Source: Utricularia gibba
Lineage: Eukaryota; Streptophyta; Magnoliopsida; Lamiales; Lentibulariaceae
Direction: 5' to 3'
Length of the DNA: 64,000 bases
Assembly: GCA_002189035.1 (NCBI GenBank)
Contig: CM007991.1
Coordinates: 2,294,001-2,358,000, forward strand
In this document: positions 54,702 through 64,000 of the stretch, piece after piece
Layout of the letters: every line of letters begins with the position of its first letter
Position numbering within the stretch: the stretch's first letter is position 1
Translations under genes and position numbers: made by a program
The notes under the pieces: generated by a model
Databases searched by the model: none
What the model saw: the letters and a program-made list of their open reading frames with translations, nothing else
Told to the model about the DNA's origin: nothing

Positions 54702-57246
54702 ATGGAGAGCAAGGCATCGGAATCCTGTAACGGGGATGACAGCAGCTCCCTCGAGGATATCGGCCTTCTGGTAAATCTATCGAGCCATCCTTGTTTCCTG
54801 TCCGTGAAAACGGGAATTCCAACATTTTTTGTTAGTTTGAGCGATTTGATGATTTGCGTGGAGCTTTGACACTCGTAAGTCTCAGGTTGGAGTTGGAGAA
54901 ACGAAGCTAGAAGATGAGTTGATTAAGCAGGAGTCTACTAAGCAGAAGAGCTTCATTTTTGGGACTAATCAGGCAAAGAAAGATATTCATTCTGTTGGAT
55001 TTTCTGCTCGCCAGTTTTTCCATTCGTATGCGAGAACGATCGAGTAAACAATATGCTTTTTGTACCAATCGGGGTTCAGAGTTTCAGGCTTAGCCTCTTG
55101 AACTCCGGAGAAAAAAACAGTAAACCAGGGAGAATGGCTTCAACTCTTGAAGCCAGGCAGCATCATTGACCATCTCATAATAAATGCCAAATAAACGTAT
55201 TCAATGATTGGTTATGCATGTAGATGCAGCATCCCTAGCTGTTTTTAAAACAATTTCCATTTCGTTGGAATCTGATCAATAGGCAAACCTTTGCAGGCAC
55301 AGCTCCAGAGGAAGACTGAGAGATCATCACCCGAATCTGAATCAAGATCCTCGTCATCAACCAAAAGAAAGAAGGTTAAAACCATGTCTCCCTTTTTCTT
55401 TTCCCTGTCAACATGGTAAAAATCGAATAGTCTGCTTCTACGCTTGACTGGTTGGCTTAGTTTGCTATCTCCTTGTTTAGGTTCATCTTTTGAAGCCTTT
55501 TTACCTACTCTCCATGTATTTGGTAGAATGATATGAACATGGGCAATCCAGATGCATTGTTTTTGTATCACATGGGCAAGTGTGTGACCATCTGTTGCTC
55601 ATCTTGAAAATTTTCAGTTAGACGATAAGCTGGAGTCGACGAAAGCGGAGATGGATCAAGTGATGGAGGAAAACCAGCGCCTCAGAATGTACCTTGATCG
55701 GATCATCAAGGACTACAAAACCCTAGAAGTGAGGTACATGGACATCGTTGGCCAGGAGACAATGAGAAGGCCCAGCGGGAACGACGAGCCTGATGACCTT
55801 ATCGCCCTGAGCCTCGGGAGAGCATCAACCGAGAAAACGAAGGACGAGTGTCGAAAAACGACGGCCAAGAAGGATGATGATTCCGCCGGAGATGATAGAG
55901 AAGCGTTGAGGCTGGGGCTTGATTGCAAATTCGACACCCCTCAAAGGTATCCTGACCCTACCACACCTGAACGCAGTGTAGAAGAAGTGAAAGAGGATTT
56001 AGCCGGAGACAAGTGCCCGGAGAAGACGACCAAGGGCACCGATGACGAGGGGCTGCAGCAAAATCCGATCAAGCGTGCTAGGGTTTCGGTTAAAATCCGA
56101 TGCGATACACCAACTGTAAGTAAGCTTGGAATTTTGCTTGTCTTCGTTGTGACACACTGTCTGTAGTCTGACAAATGTGTTGGCATGCTTATGTGGATGG
56201 TGCAGATGAACGACGGGTGTCAATGGAGAAAATACGGGCAAAAGATTGCGAAAGGGAACCCTTGTCCGAGAGCCTACTACCGTTGCACGGTGTCGTCGTC
56301 GTGTCCGGTGAGGAAACAAGTGCAGCGGTGTGCGGACGACATGTCGATTTTGATCACAACATACGAAGGGACTCACAACCACCCACTCCCAATAGCCGCC
56401 ACGGCTATGGCTTCCACGACATCGGCAGCAGCCTCCATGTTGATGTCCGGGTCGTCGAGCTCAACAGCGGGGCAAACTCCGGCGGCGGCAGCAGGCCTCA
56501 ATGGACTGAACTTCTATCTCTCCGATTCTTCGAGATCGAATCCCTTTTACATCCCGAATTCATCCATCTCAACTTCACCTTCGTACCCCACGATCACCAT
56601 TGACCTGACCTCCAGCTCCTCATCTTCCTCCTCCTCCTCCTCCCGGATGGGAAATGCGTTCGCTCCCAGATACTCCACTACCAACCTGAACTTCAGCACC
56701 CTGGACTCCAATCCTCTCCCACTTACATGGAGTGATGGGATGCTGAGTTATGGAGCTCACGAGCCACTGACGAAGCCCCCACAAAGCGTGGATGCGAACC
56801 CAATGAGCTTAGGACATCATTCACAAGACTCCCTTTTCCATTCTTACCTGCAAAAGGCTGTCCAAACCCAAAGACAGCAATCCCTTTGGCCCGACACTGT
56901 CGCAGCCGCGACCAAGGCGATCACTGCGGACCCTAGTTTCCAATCCGCACTGGCAGCCGCGCTGACGTCGATCATCGGCTCCAACGGCGGCGCTGCGGGT
57001 TCACTAACAAGCCAGATTTCAGGTGATCGTTCTAATCTCACCAACGGCGTCAAGGCATCTGAACCATTTCCTATATTATCAAGCTACCCTTCATCGACCT
57101 CGGCCGGAAACAAGTGTTCCTTGAGCTTCCTCAGCAAACCGTCGCCACCGAGTGGGGCGCCACCTGCCGGCGTCATGCTCATTCCTCCCACGATGCCGGC
57201 TTCCAAGTCGAATCCGCCCCATGACAACAGGGATCCCTCTGCTTGA
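54702..57246 (+). CDS. WRKY transcription factor, group IIb (WRKY72/61/9-like)
   Basis: Defence-associated transcription factor type. Exon 1 (54702-54766) starts [13 protein letters not shown]. Short exons lead to a leucine-zipper region ([37 protein letters not shown]) near 55620-55730, typical of group II a/b. The DNA-binding domain near 56204-56390 reads [20 protein letters not shown], followed by the zinc ligands with C-x5-C-x23-H-x-H spacing and VRKQVQRC. After it come [15 protein letters not shown], a polySer run coded by (TCC/TCT)n near 56610, and a long disordered tail with [20 protein letters not shown], the conserved IIb C-terminal motif. The domain exon lacks the intron normally found before VQR in this group. 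Middle exons between 54880 and 55600 are less certain. Confidence 0.9.
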
Positions 57247-57630
57247 TTTTCTTCCTCTTAATCTAAGTTAAGTTAGCGTGATTTCTAAGTGAAGTGACTG
57301 GCTGTGGATTATAGAGATAGGTTTTAGAGGTAGCTAGGTATCTGACACGAAAGAATACCGAGTAATAAACTCCCCCATCTTCTGTTTATGCCCAACTGTT
57401 GTAATAACTTACTGCTGACATCCTGATGTCTGCAATTTTTGCTGTGTTTTTTACTGCGGTGATATATAAAGAAGAGAATCTGTAGAGAACCATATCAGGA
57501 ACAGCAAACTTGGTACAAACCAAATAGCACATTCAACAAGCCCACACAAAAGCCATCATCATTCATCCCAAGCCTTTACATTAAAACAGATATGAATATA
57601 TGAAACCATACCAAGCATAATGTTTACTGA
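57247..57630. other. Convergent 3' regions of the WRKY gene and its neighbour
   Basis: The tail-to-tail intergenic stretch. No feature is visible beyond probable 3' UTR. Confidence 0.4.
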
Positions 57631-59128
57631 TCAGGCAGAAGGATTCTCAGAGTTCTCTTTGTTTTCTAGGACTGCTCCTTCTGGCTTAGAGTTCACAGTT
57701 TCTGCAAGATTCAGTTTGAAAATGAAAAAAAGACTTTTAGAAAACGAGAAAAGGCTGAAGAAGCTTCGGTCACCTTTTATGCCAACAGATTTCTTTCCTT
57801 GCTTTTTTATGTTGCCCTTATTATGATCTCCCTCTTGCCTGGGCAGCTTCTTCTGGGGCTTCGTTGCTGCAGAAGGCTCTTTTTCGGAATTTGCAGCTGC
57901 GGATTTCTTGGGCGCTGATCTTCTGCTTTTTCTAATAGAATCATCCTCGTGAGTAGCCATGTTTTTTGCATTTTCTGATTGGTTGGCTTCATCCACTGTA
58001 GCACTTGATGGCTCTAGCTTCGGCTTCTCCTGTGGAACACTTGAAGAGGAGTCGCTAACAGCGTCAGCATCAGTTGATGCCTCCTCATAGGTTGCAGGAT
58101 GGGATTCAGAGACCGTCACTGAGGCTTGTGGTGGCTGAATGCTTTCGCTGATGATCCCATACATTTCAAACAAAGATTTAGTCGTTTCTTCAAACCCGGC
58201 AAGATCGTGGAGACGTTGGTATGACTTCAATTCCTCGGCCATTCTCTGTATAGGCTGCAAGGGAATCATCACATTAGAATTTCTAAAATACCAAATTCAA
58301 AGCAAAGTCTGCCTTATACCTCACATCCAGCCTCAAAAGCCAACTTGAAGAAGCCAAGAGAGATGGAGTGTTTAGCAGCAGATTCAGAGAGCCTGATCTG
58401 TGATAACCAATAAGATGCGGATGTTATCACCCCGTGACCTCTCCCAGTCAAAACAACCGAATAAGGCGTAGCACTTTTCCTCAGACTAGCAGCAGACGTT
58501 CTTCTAGCCTCAGAAACCGGAGTGACACTACCAGTCGATTTCTGAGCAGGACTAGCGATTGACTTCCCGGTAACAGAGAGTCGTCTCGGGGGCTTGTTCA
58601 GTAACTTCTCCTTGCCGGAAACATCAAGAACATTCATACTCTTACTCACGCTAGATTCATTTTTTCCCCTGAAAATATTGGCAGCATAAACTCAACGATT
58701 CACGAGCAGAGTTTTTCCTATTTTCGCTTGAACATAGAAATAAAAAACAGAAACAACCCTACAATTACTCACTTTACGTAGCATCAAGCACAAAAAGCGG
58801 AAAAAAAAAACGAGAAACCTCCACAATTCATAATGTAAACGCAGACCTTCTTATAACCGAGCCTGGATTAGAGACGTCCGGCGCCGGCGGCTTCTCTTCC
58901 CTTGACTTGATTGCAGATCTGAGTGGGTAACGCAGAAGCCTCGAGGTTTGCCTAGCTGGTAACATAATCAAATGCATAAAAAACGACCGCGAATTTCACA
59001 TATGAAATACAATTCTCTTCGATAGCAACTCCGATTTCAACAATAAAACCGAATCATCACCTTCCTCGAGCAAAATCAGACTACTGGATCATACCTGTGG
59101 ACGGATCTTTTCCGGCAGAAGCATCCAT
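57631..59128 (-). CDS. Plant-specific Ser/Lys/Pro-rich protein of unknown function
   Basis: Five or six exons. It starts MDASAGKDPSTG, followed by basic, proline-containing sequence (SRLLRYPLRSAIKSREEKPP, approximate) and LLNKPPRRLSVTGKSIASPA. The only folded-looking part is a conserved block, ASYWLSQIRLSESAAKHSIS, LGFFKLAFEAGCE and PIQRMAEELKSYQRLHDLAG, near 58200-58430. I recall this block from plant proteins with no assigned function. The rest is acid/Ser rich, then Lys rich (KSRRSAPKKSAAANSEKEPS), and ends NKENSENPSA. It may be microtubule- or nucleic-acid-associated by composition, but nothing in the sequence proves it. Confidence 0.75.
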
Positions 59129-59604
59129 TTCGCAAAGACTCTCCCGATCGAAGGCAAACGCTCTGCAGCCCGAAACGAGAAAACCAGTGCGAAATGCAAT
59201 GCCCTATTCCTATTTATAGAGCTTCATGGGCGGGAAAAAAAACTGCCTACCTCGTAAAGCCCGCTCACGCTCCCCACTTTAAATTTCAAATTTAAATTAC
59301 GCGTCCAGGTGGTTAGTTATCCTAACTACATCTTAAAATATAACTAATTATTAATAATATATAGTAATAATATTGACATAATTATTAATACAAAAAATGT
59401 TTTTTTTTTATTTCAGTCTGCCTGGATGTGCCACGTTGCATATATTTGTGATTGCACAAGGAAAGTGAATCTTTTTATATGACATAGTTTTGGAAACAAA
59501 TCTACCCCAACTGCCTATAAAGTGGGACCTCGTCATCTGATCCCAAGTTGTTCATGCAGTTCCCGCCTGTTCTCATTGCTTCTTGCCCGTGTGCTCCTGC
59601 CACC
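59129..59604. promoter_or_regulatory. Divergent promoter region with TATA box for the GTE-like gene
   Basis: TATAAA at 59516-59521 would place transcription start near 59547, leaving a leader of about 60 bases before the ATG at 59605. An AT-rich tract lies at 59330-59410. No other gene is seen. Confidence 0.45.
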
Positions 59605-60892
59605 ATGACGATCAAGCGCAAGGCGGCACCGGAGGATGGCGCCGGAATATCGAAGAGGACGCGGGCGGAGATGGACGTTGCAGAAAGGGAGCGTTGCGGG
59701 AAGGTGCTGGAGGAGTTGATGAATCATCCCAAGGCTATGGTTTTCTGCAAGCCCTTTGATAGTTTACCGCTTTCGATGGATCTCGGAAAAGTTAAGCGCC
59801 GTCTGGAGAGTGGCTGGTACGTGAAGGCGGATGAGTTCACCGGGGATATTCGTCTCACTTTCGCGAATGGGATTCTGTACAATCGCCCTGGAAACAAGAT
59901 TCACATGTTTGCTAGAGAACTCAAGGAGTTCTTCGTAGGAATGTGGGATTCAGGGAATCCAGCGACGCCCCGGACTCTGGAAAAGATCATCGATAAGGGT
60001 AATGAACGATCTTCGTCATGATATCGTTTATCGAACACGGTGTCTGATACGTTCCTTTGGACTTGAAGGCACGCCCGGCAGTTCCACGGAGTCGGACGTC
60101 ACGACGGTCGGATCCAATGGTTCCACCAGTCCGGCGACTCGCAATACGCAAAGGCTCCTGATGCTGACAGTCATGTTGAGAAGCCGCCTTCTTCCACTAA
60201 AGATGTCGTTCTGGGTAACTCCCTTCGTTGTCATTTCGATTTCGGTCTCATTGTCTATCATAGTCGACTTATCCCGATCCCGATTCCTTGTGGTATAGAC
60301 TTCCTGCCAGAAACGAAAGCTTGGAAACAGACCCAACGCGCCATAGACATGAAGAAACGATTCCATGACATCATCTTCAAGTCTACCCATCAATCCGTGG
60401 AGGATAGGGTGAGTAGACATCGAGTCCGCCGAGTTATCTGAATGAAATTCACACCCCTATTACTTTTACTGATTTCTGTGTAGGTCAAGGAGAGCCACCC
60501 TGCGGAGAGGTTCCAAGAAAGACAGAGGTACGAGAAAGAGCTACAAAAAGGTGGGACAGAGAAGATTTATTGTGCCCTGTTCGCATAATAACAACAGCAA
60601 TAATATACTTATTGTATACAGAGAAACGGGATTTCGAAGCTGAAATCAAAGCGGCGGAAGATCAGCTGAAAGATCTGGGTGAGAGGATCGAGGAACAGCG
60701 AGTCAGGGAAAGGGAAGCACTCGAAAAGGTAAGTTATGGTTAACAGCAGAGCAGAGTAGCAATCTTGATCTGATATCCGTGAATTAATAATACATTACTC
60801 TACAGATGAATCCAACCGTGTCCTTAGATAACTCGAGCGCCATGGAGGACATGAAGATGCTCTGTGGTTGGCCGACCTCTAGGAGATGGTGA
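59605..60892 (+). CDS. GTE/BET-like protein with degenerate bromodomain
   Basis: Chosen start MTIKRKAAPEDGAGISKRTR has a strong context (CCACCATGA); an upstream ATG at 59554 is too close to the predicted transcription start. A bromodomain-like region reads VLEELMNHPKAMVFCKPFDS, MDLGKVKRRLESGWYVKADE and DIRLTFANGILYNRPGNKIH. Between DSLPLS and MDLG about 15 residues of the normal ZA loop are absent. Later exons code ETKAWKQTQRAIDMKKRFHD, a charged coiled coil (EAEIKAAEDQLKDLGERIEE) and a C-terminal MEDMKMLCGW like the tail of GTE8-12. The exon at about 60063-60210 is uncertain. Loss of the loop probably removes acetyl-lysine binding, so the gene may be a divergent paralogue or decaying. Confidence 0.7.
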
Positions 60893-61615
60893 TGCAAACC
60901 TTGCTCCGTTGTTGAATGCCCCTGTTGAAGCTTCTGGACGATACTAGAACCCCAAACTGTAGCCTGATTTCAGAATAGTTTTTCTTTTTCCTTGTATGAA
61001 AGAAAAAAAGGTCAAATTTTGGATCAAATTGTCTTTTAGAATATTCGAAATTTTAATGAAATGTACAACAGCTGACTAATGTGAAGATCACTGTGGACCT
61101 GCTGTTGGAGGAAAGTTACTTGTAGTTTTAGAAGTTAAGGGCTGTAAAAATACTGTGTCAAACCCCGGAGCTCAGAAACTCTTCCCATGGCATTGGCCAT
61201 CAACTAGAAAGGATGCCTATCAGAAAGGCAAAGAAATTGTTGCAACCAACCAGCAGCTGGGCTGAGCATGATCTCACTGAGCAGCAGTCCCTGGTTCAAT
61301 TTAGATATTCAACCAGGAGGTCTGGTTTGTTCAACACCAGCAGGAGAGCTGTACCATGTATGCATGCGCTACAACGATTCACACAGTGATTCTATGCTGC
61401 TTACCAAGGGGGAGGGGTTTCTACTTTCAGAAAGCCGAATCTCAAAGTACTGCCGCAAAGAACAATTCCAACAGCAACTACAGAAATAATAATAAAAAAA
61501 TGCCGGTGGAGATTTGAGAGTAAAATGGCCTAAAATGGTATGAGTTATCTATAAACTCCTTGAAAAAGCAAAAACATCCCCCAAAATGATGCAAACTTAG
61601 GAGCAAGATCAGCTA
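60893..61615. other. Convergent 3' regions of the GTE-like gene and NRP1
   Basis: Tail-to-tail spacer with the probable 3' UTRs. A 73-codon open frame at 61268-61489 has no recognised motif and is not supported as a gene. Confidence 0.4.
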
Positions 61616-63670
61616 TCATTCTTCTCCATCATCGTTTTCAGACTCATCATTGTCTGGTTCCTGCAGGCAAATAAATACTTGAGATGTCAAACAAATGTAC
61701 GTAATAGCACACTTGTTAATCAGCACATTCCATCGATGAATATATAGTATTGAGAGGATTGTCTATTCAGACGGCGTACAGATCTTTCAAAGACTAGAAG
61801 CAAAATGAACCAAAAGAGGGGAAGTCAGTTTGTAACTAGTGGTTCTTACTTCTTCATCATCATCCTCTGATTCAGGGTCCTCCTCATCGACTCCCTAAAG
61901 CCGGAAAATTTTTATAAAGAGTAGTAAGGTATCAGTCGAAAATTAAAAAAAAAAGCGTAAATATAAAGTGTAGGTAGGACAAGAGAAAAGGAAAAGGATA
62001 TGCACATTGTTAAAGTAAGCAAGAGGATTTGGCCACAAATCGTCCTTGATTATGTCAGCCACCTGATACCAGAAATAATAAAAAAAGCGACATGTTGGTC
62101 ATTAAATGAACCATAACTAAGAACAGATTTGACGTGGAATTTACCTCATCATGAATTTCATACATCACTTCATTATGCTCAGATTCACTAAACCAGGCAA
62201 AGAAGCTGCATTTGGACAAAAGGAAATGCAACTTAACAAAGAAACGGATCAATCGAACTAAAGCTGAAAAAAACAAATGAAAAAGGTCTGCATTATAAAT
62301 CTTTAATCCACATCTACGGAATGAACATTTATACAATCTGGTATACGGGAAACTATCAATAATATATTGTGGAAGAATTTGAGGATTATATCTAGATTTT
62401 AGATAAAACCCTTAAGGCATAATATGGAGGCGAGTAAGTCAAAACATGAAGAAAGGAAGAGAACTGTGAAAAATGAAGGAACACCTTTCCTCTGTATGTG
62501 AGCGTTTTTTTCCTTTCTTCTCTTCAGGAACTCCATCCGGAATACCCTTCAAAGGTCAGGCATGGCTTGAATCAGAAAAAATAAACTGAAAGCTAGCATC
62601 AAGGCAATAGGATATTGAAAAAGCTTACCATTCCATCTTTCCATTTCACCAGTGTAGCGGTAATCTTTGTTAACCCATCCTCGGAGAATGAGAAGGTCTT
62701 GGTCAGCTTTGTATCTTCGAAATATGGGTTCGGGCTGAACGTCTGAGGTAAAATAGAGAAAGCGGTTTTAGTAGCTTGAAATCAGCATGCATAAAATGAA
62801 GATAGCATGCATGGGAAGAGAGGAAAAATGAGGGCTCACAAATGAGATAGAGTAACCGGACTTCACATCCTTGCAATCATCTACTTCAAGATTGGTCAGA
62901 TACTTGAAAATCTACGATAAAAGATCCAAGGAAGTTATGACAATCTTAACACGATATAAGGAACAAAACCATTAAGAGTAATAGATGATTTTTGAGACCT
63001 TTTGGTCTTCTGCTGTCAAAAGATCACAGAGAGCCGGATGATTGATAAACTGCAAAAGCAGAGAATATCTTAGTTAGAAGAAGCTCCAGACCAAAACTGG
63101 TGTAAAAGAGCACTCTTTACACCGGCACTACGCTTCACAAACAACACCAATCTTTGCAAACAGTACACATGAGAATCACTAACAGCAGTGAGCCAAAAAG
63201 CAGGAATGGATTTGATGACTTCATTCCTCTTATCATAAACAGGCTTCCGTATCTCATTGTACTTCTGCTCCACCTCCAAGACCTTTTCACTCGCCTCTTC
63301 ATTAACCTGAAAGAAAAAAAAAAAAAGAACATATTTCTCCTATTGACATGTACCAGAACGTGGGAAATCATGGAATGCATTTTCATGTACGTTAACATGG
63401 AAATGTAGATAAACCCATCAACCCCACCATCCAAAGATTTGATTTTGACGTCAGTTTATTTCGAAATAGGGAAAATTCGATACGGAATCGAGATGGGGGC
63501 AGAAAAAAAAAAAAAAAAAGCGGATTTAGTACCTTTTCAAGGTCGTCTTGAATATCCTGAAGCCTTTCAACAGAGAGAAGGAGCTCAGTGTCGATTAAGT
63601 CGGCCGCATCATCACCACTGTCCAGTTCCGCTTCCGCAGATTTGAGTTTCTTCCCTTTGTCTGCCCCCAT
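61616..63670 (-). CDS. NRP1: NAP1-related protein NRP1 (SET-family histone chaperone)
   Basis: Histone H2A/H2B chaperone of the SET/NAP1 family, nuclear. It starts [20 protein letters not shown] and continues with [17 protein letters not shown], a long dimerisation helix, and [20 protein letters not shown] plus [13 protein letters not shown]. The earmuff domain includes [40 protein letters not shown] and [20 protein letters not shown]. The C-terminus is strongly acidic and ends NDGEE at 61616. About ten exons. The domain order matches Arabidopsis NRP1/2, though the length (about 255) is my estimate. Confidence 0.93.
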
Positions 63671-64000
63671 GTTTCCCTGCAAGCCAAGAACCCTCACCTT
63701 GCCTTAGACCCTGAAAAAACCCCCGGCCCTTGTAAATCTATCACACCCACTGCCCTCCGTTTCAATACGGACTCCGTAATTTATAGTAAATTCCACAGTC
63801 CAGATTTCTGAAATCCGGAGACAGGGAAAAGAAGAAGGATTACAAGAATCTGCCTCCTTTTTTTCATTTCGTTTAAGACATCCTACCTAATCGTACATAC
63901 CGAAACCACCAAATACGATGATGTCCCTAACTTCTACATTTGTTATTTTAATCATATACCGTATAAAAAAGGTACGTGTAAATATGATGTGGGCGATGAT
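63671..64000. other. NRP1 leader and promoter
   Basis: 5' flank of NRP1 with a CT-rich leader. It becomes AT-rich toward the window edge. No second gene is visible before the end. Confidence 0.45.

Noticed and set aside
61268-61489. 73-codon ORF in the GTE/NRP1 spacer
   Set aside because: No motif; it sits in a probable 3' UTR.

Overview
This is nuclear DNA of a flowering plant, most likely a eudicot. Genes are dense, with many short GT-AG introns and AT-rich spacers. The products are plant-specific: a type-A response regulator, a WRKY and a FUS3-like B3 factor, an SHAQKYF MYB, a UGT with a PSPG box, a GTD-binding myosin receptor, and a PPOX fused to a NAD(P)HX epimerase domain. I cannot name the species. 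Most gene calls come from protein motifs remembered from Arabidopsis families. Outer coordinates are start codon to stop codon across introns.

Layout: 1-17.3 kb holds four minus-strand genes: the start of a type II pantothenate kinase (cut by the window edge), a mitochondrial-type AAA ATPase, peroxin PEX14 and the RING E3 ligase SIS3. 17.3-23.4 kb is looser: AT-rich spacers with foldback elements, a small RING-H2 gene with upstream ORFs, and a UGT90A-like gene broken by a one-base frameshift. 23.4-28 kb has DSS1/SEM1 and the DEG9 protease on the minus strand. DEG9 is divergent from a KONJAC-type GDP-mannose pyrophosphorylase homologue, which is followed by PPOX/PDX3 (28.7-34.7 kb, plus).

35-43.5 kb is a minus-strand run: atypical E2F (DEL/E2FE), myosin-binding protein, SHAQKYF MYB, a doubtful pseudogene and a type-A response regulator. 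45.6-64 kb holds a long-N-terminus dynein light chain, an LRR receptor kinase, a FUS3-like B3 factor, a WRKY72/61-type factor, a Ser/Lys-rich plant protein of unknown function, a GTE/BET-like protein with a degenerate bromodomain, and the histone chaperone NRP1.

The genes do not form an operon or a biosynthetic cluster. They are mainly housekeeping and regulatory single genes, and I found no convincing new multi-gene system. The most unusual signals are a mosaic of locally copied sequence in the last intron of DEG9, a non-RD catalytic loop (HSD) in the LRR kinase, a bromodomain lacking part of its ZA loop, a group IIb-like WRKY domain without the usual internal intron, overlapping upstream ORFs on the RING-H2 gene, and overlapping terminal inverted repeats at 21.5-23.3 kb.
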